Below the pieces are notes generated by a model. It saw only the letters and a program-made list of their open reading frames with translations. It was not told the DNA's origin and did no database searches. 64,000 bases of DNA from Cenococcum geophilum 1.58. Lineage: Eukaryota; Ascomycota; Dothideomycetes; Gloniales; Gloniaceae. The translations under genes and the position numbers were made by a program. The stretch covers positions 124,001 through 188,000 of the forward strand of contig KV748223.1 in the NCBI GenBank assembly GCA_001692895.1, in the 5' to 3' direction. This document shows, piece by piece, positions 1-11,814 of this stretch; position 1 is the first letter of the stretch; every line of letters starts with the position of its first letter.

Positions 1-1529
1 ATTGTATCTAGTGGGGTTTCGATCCCTACTAATGTTCCCTATTCTATAGTGGAATTATCCTCTACCTCTAGTATAATATCTCTAATGGCTGCATATTCCC
101 AGTAAACCGCTCTTATTGCCTTATTATTATAAAATATTTCGCCTACATTAAATTTATCGTCTTTAATGTTTAATCTACGAACTAGTTCGTTAGTTCCTTA
201 ATATTTTAATAAACTTAGCTCCTATAGCTAATAGCTTACGCCGTACTTAGCGTTCTTGTAAATTTGGTATGCGTTATTATAATAAAACGTAAAACTTCTA
301 ATTAAACATTCTTTTGTTCCTTGTAGTATATTATTGTCCCTCTATACGTATATATCGTCTACTAGTCTTATACCTTTTACTGCGTAGTAACTTTACCCAC
401 TTTTATAGTCTCTGCTATAATAACCTTATTTTCCGCAATTTATATAAGCTCCCTCTTTAAACCATTTTTCTTATTATAAAGTCCGCCTAAACGTCTTCTG
501 CTACTAAGATCCCTAGTTTAGCCTCTGCTCCTTAGGCCTTTAATTACTTAATCTTTATCCCCTAGGTTTTTATAGTCTCTTACTCCATCTCTTATAGGCT
601 TCTTTAGTACTACTTAGGTCCATTAGCTCTACGCCATACTACGGTTTCTAACTTAGCTTTAGTCGTTGCGTACTTTACGCCTTATATAACTATAGAATTC
701 TATCCTAGCCTCTCTTAGCCTATTCCCTTTAGTAGATCTAATTATTAATCTTAATCGCTTAATCTATTAGTTCCCTTAGGGTGTCCGTATCTTCTATTAG
801 AATAATTACGTCCTAGACTTTAGCCTTAAGTCCCTATTTATACTATGCTATAAGCGCCCTATTATTCCACTCTACTTATATTGCTAACGTCTGGAACTAC
901 ATTATATACTTAATCGCTAAGGTTTATTACGTAATGTCTTAGAGTTTTCTTTCTACTATAGTTACTACCTCTAGGTCTCCGAATATTTATATAAGTTATT
1001 CCATAAATCCGTTTTAACTTAAAAACATAAACCGTACTTCTTAGTTTGTAGTTATTATTCCATTCGCCTATATTTCCGTAAGGTAAGGCTTAAACTATTT
1101 AAGTGCCCTTCCTGTTAAGAACAATCCTGCGTACGCTATTTAATCTATAGGTGTTACTAGCTTTGCTCCCTCTTACGTAACCTTAAAATGCATTTACGTA
1201 AGGAATCCTTTAAGCTTTAATTTCTCCCCTGAGAATCTTTTAATTAATAGTAACTTAACCTTTGCTACGCCTATCCCATTAATCCTGTTTTCTAACGTTA
1301 TATTATTTTCTGTTAGCTGGTTAACTATCTCTTATAGTTGTCCGACCGTTATAGGTTGCTATAAGTTAGTGTCTGCTATACTAGTGTCGTTACCTAACCT
1401 TAAAGTAGTTGCCGCCGTCGATGGCGTTATGGTGGCTGCTTTTGGTGGCATATTATCCGACTTTCTGTACTTAATACCGTAACTAGGTAGTGATTATATA
1501 ACGGAACCTTGTAGTAAGAACTATAATGG
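1..1529 (-). pseudogene. Gypsy element A, gag relic (partial)
   Basis: Decayed 5' internal region of a Ty3/Gypsy-type retrotransposon, read on the minus strand and cut by the window start. It is the same family as element B. The reverse complement of about 1,320-1,450 matches 32,110-32,270 almost base for base, including the putative gag start near 1,450 (complement of the cat at about 1,448). In-frame TAG and TAA codons replace Gln and Trp codons throughout, as expected from RIP, so no product can be made. The protease and RT seen in copy B would lie outside the window. Family assignment rests on the pairing with B, whose zinc knuckle, protease and RT are recognisable. Confidence 0.75.
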
Positions 1530-1885
1530 GCTCGTTAATAGGCTAGGTATATAGGAAATGTAAGTATAAAAGACGTTAACGTAATAATAACTAGTAGAGT
1601 GGTTACCTAATAGATTAACTCCAATTGTATTCTAAGAATTACTATAAGGAAGAAACTATCTAGGTAGGGATTAAGGATCCTTAAATACACAACCATACTC
1701 CTATAAAATCCTTCTTATACGTGATGTACGTCTTATACGTAAGGTACGTAAGTTCCTCTTGTTCCTCTCATTTAATACGTAGCATGTTATATAACCTCGG
1801 TTATTATTCCTCATCATATAGTTCTATCGGCTCTATCCTAAACCGTGCCTAAATCAACCAACTAGCTTCTTCCGTCTCTTCTCCA
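1530..1885 (-). repeat. 5' LTR of Gypsy element A
   Basis: About 356 bp that is the inverted-orientation counterpart of 31,684-32,040. On the minus strand it starts TGGAGAAGAGACGG at 1,885; copy B starts TGAAGAGAAGTCGG. The outer edge is set by the point where similarity to B stops. The inner edge is approximate. Differences between the copies are largely C/T and G/A transitions. Confidence 0.7.
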
Positions 1886-4250
1886 AGTAGTTGTAACATC
1901 GTACTTAAAGCGTTTGTAACACTAGTACTACCTCAAACAAGTTACTACAAAGAAGGGTGTATTAAAGAATTAAGCAAAAGCTAAGCGAGTTTGGTAGAAG
2001 GCATAGGATGAGCTTAAACAGTGGCGGATTTAAGCTTAGATAGAGCGAATTCCACATTATATTTAAGAGGTTATTCGCTACAAAGGAGGCAACGAATATT
2101 ATAAGGGTGCTGCTAATGATATAAGAGATTGGAAGGCGCTTAAATAGATAAATTAATATTGCCGCCAAGTAATTAATTATATGCGACAGCAGGTGCTTTT
2201 AAGCCTTAATTATATTAATCCGAATAAGCCTCTATTTAGGAAGCCTTAGCTACTAGAACTTTCGCAGCATATGCAAATAGGACCTTATCTACTAAACGCC
2301 TTAATGGATATCAAGTCTCTATACCAAATTTATACCCTAAAGCTTTACCGCCGCTAATAGGCCATATAGGTACCTAACCAGCCTCGCCCTTAGCCAACGG
2401 CTACCTTTAAGCCTCCTCCACTTAAGCCTCCCCCACTATAGCCTTAATTAATTCAGAACCGACTAGATATAAAGGGCAGAAACTTAAAGAAGGTAGCGTT
2501 TAAAGTCGGCTTTATAGAGCCTTAAGTTCAGCAGCAGCCAGAGCGGCGGTAAAAGGAAGTTTAATACTATAAGGTAGATACTAGGTGGAATATAATTAAT
2601 TAGCTAATAAGGAAGTGGGTAAGGAAAAAGGGCTCTACTACTACCTTTAATAAGACCGTAGATAAGAGCAGAAGCTCTACTAGCAGGTTAATTAACGTTA
2701 GATTAAGCTCTATTAACGTAGATTTAAGCTTTATAAAGCCTCCTGCAGAGCCTCCGCCAGAGTCTCTACACTAAAGCTCTATATAGAAGATTTCGAAGAA
2801 GGCAGAAAGACGGCAGCGAATTAAGCATGCAGGGGACTCTACTTAACTAGTGGGGGACCTTTCTAAGCCTCCATAGAGCCGAAAGCTACGCCTACGCAAA
2901 GCTAAACACCTTCTAAATAGTTAGCTTATTAATTAGTCCATTAAATCTATATATATTGCCTTTCGTTCAAAGCTTTAAGTACAATTTTAATGCGGCTAGG
3001 GCTAAATTTCATGTTCTGCCGGTAGGCGGTGAGCTATACTTCCTAATTGGGAAGGTGCAAAAACTTTAGTTACTAGCCTCTATACCTGCGCTAGCTTATA
3101 TAGAGCCCTTTTCTTCTCCTCCTTTAATATTTACGCGTTTAGTAGCTTTATTTACCTATACTACGCTTTATATAACTCTCTCTTACCTCTTATAAATATA
3201 AAGTCTTTTAAAAAACTTCTTATTCTATAGTATACTTTATAGTTAAAGGAAGCCCCTCTAGCCTTCTTCTCCTTCTATAGCCTTTAAAGTAAATTTAAGG
3301 CCTAAACAGCTTGGATATAGAATATTTATAAGGCTTAGCGCTTAAAGAATATAATAAGGGCGTATAAGCTAAAGTAAAAAGAGTAGAAAAACTAGTATAT
3401 AAGACTAGAAGGTAATATAAACGGCGCCTAGGTAATAAAAGATAAACTTTACCTATTTTTAAAGCAGTGAGTTATTAACTAAGAATTATAGGTTACTAGC
3501 TATTAAAAATGTAAGTTAAAATAAAAAGAGATATAGAAATATAGTAAGAGGGTAAAGAAAGGTAGAAGACGGCTAAGTAGGTAAAAGGGTAGCTAGGGAA
3601 AAAAGCAGCTATAGAGGCAGTCGCGGTTATAGAGGAGGAAACTATAAAGGAGGAAGGGAAGATATGGGATAAGGAGGCCTTAGACGTCCTATTTAACGAG
3701 ATAGTCTAATACTTAGTTATAAATAGCTACGTCTTTACTATTACTAAGCTTTATATATAGTAATTAAAAGGTAAAACCTTATAGCCGCTATAGGGGGTAA
3801 AGCTTTTAGTGGTATTAGATAGCGTCTACTATAATAAAGACTAGATTTAATACGTTAACTTTATTAATTAAGGTCTATTTATAATTACTAGCGGCTATAA
3901 TATTAAAGGGCTTAAAAAGTATTAGGCTATAAAGACGTACTTACTATAACCGGCTTAGCGTAGGCAAGGCGCCTATAAAACGTAGTTGCCCCGCACTAAA
4001 GAATAGTAGAATTTAGTTTTATAGTTCTACTTTATTAAGAACCAGATACCTATTGCATTCCGCTACTATTATTACGTTACTATATACCCTTAGGGCCTTA
4101 GCGTCCTAACAGTTCTAAATTCTTATTCTTTTTAGGGGTAGCGGCCTAGCAACCTAGTGGTTTGCTAAGGCTGCGACTATATAGCAACAGCCCTCTATTA
4201 AAAAGACGACCTATAGTTATTAACAATATTATAGCCTATTAACCTAATGC
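1886..4250 (+). other. Unassigned decayed coding-like DNA
   Basis: There is no intact ORF. On the plus strand, several hundred codons around 3,540-4,200 read open if TAG is taken as a former Gln or Trp codon, which suggests RIP-damaged ancestral coding sequence. A Pro/Ser-rich stretch lies around 2,380-2,920. I recognise no transposase, reverse transcriptase or other domain. It may be the 5' part of Gypsy element F or a separate element. Nothing in it matches another part of the window that I could find. Confidence 0.35.
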
Positions 4251-5376
4251 CGAGACATAGGCGTAATGTTAGCGTAGTGCGTAGTACTAAGTTTAGGGAT
4301 TAGCCCTATAATAATATAGGCGGACCTAGGTTCCGGACAGAACTAAAAGCTATAGGTAAGGATATTATATAGGAAGAAATATAACGGCTAGAGAATTAGA
4401 AGCTATAACTCCTAGAGTAAGGAAAACTATAGTTACTTAGGGAGGAGGTAGAAATGTTAAGACGGCGTTAATATAGCAAGGTAACGTTAACTTCCGTTTT
4501 TAACCTAGATCTACTACCTTAAAGCATCCTATTAGAGTACTTAAATAGTAGCTTAATGCATCTAAACCTTAAGTAGAAGGCCACTAATATAATAGGCGCT
4601 CTATTAAAGCGGGCCGTTAAAATAGAGAAGATTGCTTTATATTATAGTAAGACTATATAAGAGCACTAAGACTTCCGCAATAGCTTAAAGCTAGTATTCC
4701 GCCTAGAGGCTAATGCCTTCGCGAATAAGGATATTAAAGTTATGTTTACTATATAATATATAAAGGGGACTAATAGAACCCTTTAGCTATAATATAAAGA
4801 TAACTATCTAGATATATAGTTTACCTAAAAAAAGCTAATAGAATTCCTACTTAACTAGATTAAAAGTCCTATTAATTAAGAACTTAATATAGCCCTAATA
4901 TATATAAAGGCAATACAGCGAACTAATTAACCTATAAATAAGTTTACTACTTACCTAATCTCCTTAAAAGTATAAATTAACCCTTTTTATAAGGTAAAGT
5001 ATCTAATAATATATTTATTTGTAAAGCTATGGCTAGAGCTACAGCTTACGGTTACTAACTATTAGGAATTTCTATAAACTTAAGATTAGCTAGTTTCCCT
5101 AGCTGCCCTATTGAAGGAAAACTAGAAGAGCGCAAGCGCCCTATAAGCTAGAAGTAATAGGCGCGCCATAAGCTTAAATATAAAGACTACCCCGTTAGGT
5201 AACTTAGGGAAAGCAGACTTTAAAACTACTACTAGCGATATAACGGCGGGGTAAAATAATACCGCTAGGGGTTTAACCTAACCTAAGGGGAACTATAAAA
5301 ATTGTGGTAAGCTAGGATATTAGTAGCAATAGTACCTAAAGCAGCGATAGTAATAGTAGCCGCCTCTTAATAATAT
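4250..5376 (+). pseudogene. Gypsy element F, gag relic with decayed zinc knuckle
   Basis: Decayed Gag of a Ty3/Gypsy-type element. A Glu/Leu/Gln-rich, coiled-coil-like stretch (about 4,340-4,470) precedes a capsid-like helical region (about 4,500-5,130). A CCHC zinc knuckle follows at about 5,288-5,340. The pattern C-x2-C-x4-H-x4-C is visible as Tyr-x2-Cys-x4-Tyr-x4-Tyr, each Cys or His having changed to Tyr by a G-to-A or C-to-T transition. Stops fill former Gln/Trp positions. The frame is cut at 5,376 by the LTR of element G and the same element resumes at 11,815 with pol. Gag function (RNA packaging into virus-like particles) is family knowledge; this copy is non-functional. Confidence 0.65.
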
Positions 5377-5657
5377 TGTGGTGGTGTAGATTGGACGTCG
5401 CCTACTGTCTTAGCATTTTTCCTATATTTATAGAGCCTTCGGCTTCCTTCCTTCTTCCCTCTATCATATATACATATACATATCACGACCTTACCAGTTA
5501 CTGGAAATACACTCTTTTCTTTCTTTCTTACTGACTAATTATAACTGACTGACCGACCGACCGACCGACCGACCGACCGACCGACCGACCGACCGACCGA
5601 CAGACAGACTGACAGCACTGTGACTTTCCCATCTTAGAGAGGTCGTACCCTCCCATA
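5377..5657 (+). repeat. 5' LTR of element G
   Basis: 281-bp direct repeat of 11,546-11,814. It begins TGTGGTGGTGTAG; the 3' copy reads TATAGTGGTGTAG, consistent with RIP. It ends CCCATA against CCCACA in the 3' copy. It contains a (GACC)n microsatellite at about 5,546-5,600. The 12-bp length difference between the two LTRs equals three tetranucleotide units. Confidence 0.9.
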
Positions 5658-6399
5658 TATTTTATGGCATTCCACATAGAGACGACGGCAAGCTCTTTAG
5701 ATTAGAAGTCTAGTGCTATATATATAGGAGATACACAGGAGATACGCAGAAAAATACTACGACTATAGAAGAACCGCCAGCTAGATAGATGAGATAGTAG
5801 AAGAGAACCAGGCAATATCAAATAATAAGGGGAACCAGGCAGTACCGGAAAAAGACAGAACAGCCAAACTCAACGTATAGGCTAAAGAGTAGCAATAAGA
5901 AGCAAAAGACTATAGGTCTATTAACCTAAATCAGATTTCTTTACCACCTTGACTTAGTTACTAACTTAGTTATCCACGTAGTCACAGAAAAAGTAGGGTC
6001 TCGAATAGTTACATACTAAGACGTTAGGCGAACCAGCGAGCCAATTAAACAGCTTTAACCGGCGGTTAAAATTACCGAGATCTACTACCAAGCATAGCCA
6101 GACCTTTATTAAAGATGTAAAGACAATAAGCTAAGGGCCAATTAATTAGATGGAAACGAGATCTAAGGTATCTAGCGGTAAAGAAAGTTAGTACTGCTAT
6201 TCACAAATAAGGGACATAATACCGAGTAAGGTTGTAAGCACACGAGATCGGATCTGTCCTTAAAAGCTTCCTATTCTGGCTTAGCTTTATCCTCTTTTAA
6301 GTCGTCCGGATTATATTAGCAGTAGCTCTAAAGGCGTTCCGCAAAGAGGTAGATATAAGCAGAAGCGTAAGGCTTAGTAGCACCCTACCGCGCGGAGCA

Positions 6400-8250
6400 A
6401 CGGCAGGCCAAAACAGACGGGCGTATTAAGACCCAGTGGTAATAGATAATAAAGACTCCGTGCTCTCCCAGGGAGACCCCCCCTTAGGCGCCAAGAAGTA
6501 GGTACCCTCCGTTAGGGATATAGCTGTACAAGTAGACCAGCCGCAGCATATACCTATCAAGGTCCCGCCAGGACAGCCATCTAGGACACCCTCTGTCAAG
6601 ACTACGGCCATGTAAGCAGACCTACCGTAGCGTTTACCCGTAATACCTAGGACCGATAACCCTCAGCAGACAAAGGATATAAACCGTAAGGACCACCTAC
6701 AAGCTCCCGAGGAAGCTCTAGATGCACGCAGCTAGCAGTCAACAGCTCAAGACAAGACCTACATTATGGTTTAACCTATGCCGGCTCCAGGAACTGTTAG
6801 GACTCCTTACTTTATAGGACAGAACGTGTTATAGTTTATTAAGCAGTACGAGCGACTATGCGCCCAATATCACGTCACGAGCAAAGAGAAGCACTAGGGT
6901 CTTCTAGAGTACTGCAATTACTAGATAGGGATGTGAATCCAAAGCCTACCTAAATTCACAGCTAGTAACTGGACGGAGCTTATAAAAAAGCTTAGGGCAG
7001 AATACTAAGAAAGTGACCATTTTCAATAGATAGAAACGGTAGAATTCTTAAAAGCCTATATACGGCAGTATAGGGACAATCCGCCAAGCAGTATACGTAA
7101 GTACTATAGGCAGTTCACACTAATCTCCTAAAGGGTCACGGAGGCAGGTAATCTAGGGAACACTTAGTGAGGGTACTAGTTTATAAAAGGACTCCCGCTT
7201 AAATATTAAAGACATACTATAGCTAAGACAAAAGCTGATCCTAATAAATAAGAGTCCTTTAACTTCTATTAGCTATAGAGGGCTATAAAGGACAGGCTTA
7301 GTTCATATAAGGGCGCAGATTATTTGCCGAAAATAGACCCCAAGGAGCAGAGCCTTCATCAGCTAGTTGAACAATTCCGTACTTAGTAGCCGGCTAGACT
7401 AGGTGTACATAGAGGAGCTCTAATGTAGTAGCAGTCACCTATAGACTAGGCTATAGTTTAAAGCCTAGCATAAGGGTACGAAGACTGGCAGAACAGCACC
7501 TAAGCTCCCTTTATCCTATAAGACTATTAACCTCCACAAGGCTCTCAATATCCGCAAGGTTCTTAATATCCGCAAAACTATCAATATCCGTAAGATTTTA
7601 CTACCTTTAGACGGCCGCAGTAGGACGTATAGGGTCAGCAAGGCACACGAAGACAAGGCTAGCAGACCTATTCTAGATGCGGAGGAAGTCACCGTTTCAC
7701 CGAGCACGAATGTTAAGGCTTAAAGGATCTTATTCTGTAAGGATTTATACATCTATCTAATTAAGGAAGGCTAGTAGCGGGGACGCGCGATTAACCTAGA
7801 CCTGTACTTCTATGGCTCGGTAATAAAGGACAGCTAGAGTATATTAAGAACTAGCTCCGTACGTACCAAGGAATAGACCTAGGTAGGCCAAAGGAAAAAC
7901 AGACGTAGTAACGGGCCCCTATAGTATAAACGGATTTTACTGCTTTCTATAATAAAGTAGTGCTAAAGAATAGTAATAGAATGCGTACGAACTAGGAGGA
8001 CTACTATTAAGTACGGCCCACGGACTTAGTAACGCCCAGCCAGTAACGTCCACAGACTCGCCTAACCCTTAGAGATAGCCGTATAGCTAGGACAACCGTT
8101 AAGCCGTAGGCTTCGCCGCAGGGGAAGAATATACAACTAGGAGATTATATCCAGATTAGGTCACGGCCTGTAGATAAAATAGCTAAAGCTAAGAAGGATG
8201 AATCGTCCAATCCTTAGAAACGGTCTTAGAGACAGACGCTTGACCAGGTC
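6400..8250 (+). pseudogene. Gag-like relic of element G
   Basis: From an ATG at 6,778 the plus-strand translation shows a retrotransposon Gag-like region: a Phe/Tyr-rich start, a helical segment with FLKAYIRQYRDNPPSSIRKY (about 7,048-7,107) and Arg/Lys-rich helices to about 7,320. The frame carries scattered TAG/TAA codons at former Gln/Trp sites. Decay is milder than in elements C, D and E. The 3' part (7,320-8,250) is Arg/Lys/Pro-rich with no recognisable domain. The family match is from general knowledge of fungal Gag proteins and has not been checked by alignment. Confidence 0.6.
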
Positions 8251-8489
8251 AGCCATTAACCGCAGGCTCCGCAGCAGGCTCCGCAGCAGGTATAGGATGT
8301 TTAACTAAGGGACAGTCAAGTTCTAAGGTAGGGGAGGGGACGTAGGTGACGGCCGTAAAAAGATTTCTATTTATCTGCTTATTTACTATATTTCCTAAAG
8401 CTCCTTTCTTCTTTACTTTCTTAGTTAAACGCGTCAGTCGCGACGACCTACCGCAAAGATGTCAGTTCAGCTCACCGCCTATCACCGAG

Positions 8490-8532
8490 CCAATAGCGAT
8501 TTTCCATCCCAGGGATGGAAAATCCTAATTGG
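8490..8532. repeat. Near-perfect 43-bp palindrome, copy 1
   Basis: Two arms around a central A, each containing the core GATTTTCCATCCC or its complement, bounded by CCAAT and ATTGG. A RIP-altered version of the same palindrome occurs at 54,045-54,091 in an unrelated sequence context. It may be a very short palindromic mobile element or the shared terminus of an element. No function can be assigned. Confidence 0.7.
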
Positions 8533-8549
8533 TCCATTTAGCAGTAAAG

Positions 8550-10700
8550 CCGGCAGAACTCTACACCGCCCCTAGAATTCGATAATACGCCAGCTATATA
8601 ATGAGAACGGCACCAAGAGCCTTAATTGATTGCACGAATACAAAGCTAATTGTATAATGTAGAACCAGATGTAGAGCTGTACGCAGAGCCTTAATCGAAT
8701 AACTGCACGGAAGCCTTAATCAATCGAATAACTGCATAGAAGCCACGACTAATCGAGGAACGAGTTAAGCCAGAGCCTCGATATCAGCATATCGCCGTCA
8801 CTGAATCAAATCAGTCGAATGTCATCAAATTAGAGCCTTTAACTAGGTCGACCTTATTCCTTAATCAAACGACAACTAACCGCAGCACGACTGCCACTAC
8901 TATCCAAATTCAGTACTGCGTCAGCTACACGACGAGAACGGATACCGCGGCAAGGAAGGGACCTGTACAAGGGCAGTAGCATAATATTAGAAAACAAGCA
9001 CCGCGGAAACGGCAAAGCAGTATACAAAGAGGCACTGCAAGACAAGAGAAGACAAGGATGCTCTATAAGAGATCGTATATAGGGCATAGCTGACCCCCTT
9101 AAGCCTAAGCCATCCTTATACGACTAAAGACAGGACCGAGCTGTATCTGGCTAAGCTAGTAAAGGACCTTATTAAGGATTATAAGGGGAATAGGAATATA
9201 CAAGGGCAAGGGATATACGATAGAAGTAGTTATAATAGCCAAGACGCTGCCACCGGATGACCTCGAAGATATAAATAACGGCTTAGGCAGTTCTAAGGAA
9301 GATTAGGGCCTACGGCAGCAGCCGCAAAGGCCTAAGGATGCGCCGAAGAAGCCAAGGACAAAGGCAGCCCAAAGGTGGAAGAAAAGCAGCTATAGAAGAC
9401 GTCCTACAAAAGCGCCGGGCCTGTAGTAGTGGTTCAGAAAAAGCTACCATTAGTACTCGCGAAGGAGGAAGTCTTAGGACAGGTCTCTAGATTAGACGTC
9501 TAGAGGATGCTAAGAGCCTTAATTATACGATACGGAGCCTTAATTAATTGCATAAATACAGAGCTTTAACCAAACGACTATATAGTTAGAGCCTTAATCA
9601 ATTGTCTGTAGATATAGGGCCTACAGATATAGAGCCCAGGTCGTATGTACAGCAGAAGACGCCTTAAGTTAAGCCAAAGCCTTAGTCAAATCCTAATCAG
9701 TCGAACGCCGCCTATATAAGTTAAGTCGTTAAAATAGAGCCTTCGGTCGGGCCGACCTAATACCCTATTTAAACGTTAGTCGATTATACATTGTCATAGT
9801 TAAATCAAATCAGTCACCCGTTGCCGTTAGACGTCTTCAATCAGCAGTTAAAGATCCTATAATAGCAGACACGCAGGCATGCAGGCACTAGGCCTAACTA
9901 GGAGATCAGTATATAGCCAAAAGAACGTTTTAGAGCCTATACGAGAGTCTCTTCCCTTAGCTGTCCCCCCCTTATCGATCGATTGCCGCCCGTCTCAACG
10001 CTTATAGATTGGTTAACCAGAACGATCTTTCCTGCAGGCATAGATACGGAACTTTATATAGAGTCTTATATAGAGTCATATAGGGAGTCTACGGATATAG
10101 AGTATATAGGTGCAGAGCCTTAATTGGACAACAGTACGGCAGCTTAACTAGACGCCGATATATACGAAGCCTTAATCAACGACAGATGCGGAGCCTTAAC
10201 CAACGTACGTCTACACAAAAGCTTTAATCAGCTGTCTACGGATACAAAGCCCTAGTCATACATACAGCAGAAGACACCTTAAGTCAAGCCAGGGCCTCAT
10301 CAAATCTCAATCAGTTAAACGCCGTCTCCGCATTTAAATCAGGACAGTCAGAGCCTTTAACCAGGCTAACTTTCTACCTTAATCGAACAACCAAACGATC
10401 AGTTGCAGCACGTCATCGCCAACCAATTAGACAGTCTTCGGCCAGCAGTCAAGGCAGCCATACACGCATACGCGCAGACACGGACGCAGATACGGACGCA
10501 GGATATGCAATACAGAGCTATTAATACACAGCTAGATGCACAGCCAGATATACAGCCAGATGCACAGTTAGCCGCACAGTTAGATGCAGAGCTATACGGA
10601 CGTAAAGCTTGGCGATACAGGGCCTAATACAAAGCCACGGGCAGAGCCTTAACTAAGAAGCTGCGTACGATGCAGACCGATGCAGAGCTAGATACAGAGT
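8550..10700. repeat. Degenerate repeat array in element G
   Basis: At least twelve copies of a motif close to GAGCCTTAATCAA occur at irregular spacing, for example near 8,617, 8,686, 8,712, 9,510, 9,532, 9,590, 10,110, 10,169, 10,192 and 10,645. At a larger scale three blocks resemble each other: about 8,760-8,900, 9,645-9,800 and 10,260-10,420. The last two are offset by about 615 bp; both contain AGCAGAAGAC (9,651 and 10,266). No ORF is convincing. The short ORFs here are chance products of repeat structure. Confidence 0.7.
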
Positions 10701-10744
10701 CTTAATATCAAGCGACCAGCTAAACGATCAAATCAAGCCAGAGC

Positions 10745-11340
10745 CTCTGCTACCTTAATTAACTGCCCTGCCGCCACCGCTGCTGCTATCACTATTCCGT
10801 CCAGCTATTCCGACCTTGCTATCTTAACCAACTGCTCTGTCTCTACTGTTCTAGATCTATACCGTTACTAGATCTATTTTACTGCCAAATCTACTAAATC
10901 TTTTATGCCGTCCAACTGTTCCGACCGACCTGCTCTAGGCCTAATGCTGTTTTAACTATTCTACTGTTGCTCTCCCGACCGCCATACCCTACCGTTTTAA
11001 TCGCCCCGCCGCCGCCCGACTAGCTGCCTCCGACTGACTGCTACCGACCGTTCTGTTATTAACTGTTCTGTCACTGCTGCTACTGCTACTACTGTATCAA
11101 CCGACTGCTGCTAACTGACTGCTATCGACCGTCTGCCGCTACCGAGATTTCTGCTACCAAAAGTTCTGCTGCTAAATATCCTACTGCTTACTAACTGTTA
11201 GCGAGTTCTACCGCCGACTATTCTATCTTATTTTGCCGCGCTAATTGTCTACTTTTATTACTGTTTATGCCACTGTTACTATTACTGCCGTTACTGCTGT
11301 TACTGCTGCCGTTATTATTTTTGGTTTACTGCTGTTCTAG
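10745..11340. repeat. Cryptically simple CTG/CTA/CCG-rich stretch in element G
   Basis: A pyrimidine-rich region with dense, imperfect CTGCTG, CTACTG and CCGACC words and no perfect tandem period. It lies between the repeat array and the pre-LTR segment of element G. It contains no gene. Confidence 0.5.
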
Positions 11341-11545
11341 TTACTACTAATAGGAAGATCGGATTTTAGCTATAGGTAACGGAAGAACACCGTAGAGCAG
11401 TTCTATGGAAGGGCTAAGGATATAGTTACCTGCGTTCGTTTAGGGATATGCTTTCCTTTGTCTATTCTGCTTTTGCTATACTCTCGTTTTGCTATTCTTC
11501 TATATTATAGAACGTTAGGGGACAACGTTCTTAGTAGGGGAGGTA

Positions 11546-11814
11546 TATAGTGGTGTAGATTAGACGTCGCCTACTGTCTTGGCATTTTTCCTATATTTAT
11601 AGAGCCTTCGGCTTCCTTCCTTCTTCCCTCTATCATATATATATATACATATTACGACCTTACCAGTTACTGGAAATACACTCTTTTCTTTCTTTCTTAC
11701 TAACTAATTATAACTGACTGACCGACCGACCGACCGACCGACCGACTGACCGACCGATAGACAGACTGACAGCACTGTGACTTTCCCATCTTAGAGAGGT
11801 CGTACCCTCCCACA
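11546..11814 (+). repeat. 3' LTR of element G
   Basis: 269-bp direct repeat of 5,377-5,657, nearly identical outside the GACC microsatellite. The end is fixed by the return to Gypsy F coding sequence at 11,815. Confidence 0.9.

Larger units (their letters stand above)
5377..11814 (+). mobile_element. Gag-only LTR retrotransposon G, inserted in Gypsy element F
   Basis: A 6.4-kb element bounded by direct LTRs (5,377-5,657 and 11,546-11,814). It has a purine-rich tract (AGGGGAGG type, about 11,536-11,543) just before the 3' LTR, as expected of a polypurine tract. The left flank ends AATAT and the right flank begins ATATA, giving a possible 4-bp ATAT target-site duplication, although this is low complexity. 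Inside there is a gag-like relic (6,778-8,200) but no protease, RT, RNase H or integrase motif. About 8,550-10,700 is filled with degenerate repeats. This looks like a non-autonomous LARD-like element mobilised in trans. It sits exactly between gag and pol of element F. Confidence 0.8.

Noticed and set aside
7516-7707. Leu-rich 63-codon minus ORF
   Set aside because: Antisense to a repeated CAATATCCGCAAG-like segment of the gag relic, which produces a fake Leu-Arg repeat.
8346-8528. 60-codon ORF ending in the palindrome
   Set aside because: Its end is made by the palindrome and it lies in the non-coding part of element G; no homologous frame elsewhere.
10403-10627. 74-codon Gln/Ala/Asp-rich ORF
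   Set aside because: The composition comes from the local repeat array (CAGATGCACAG-like words). No support as a gene.
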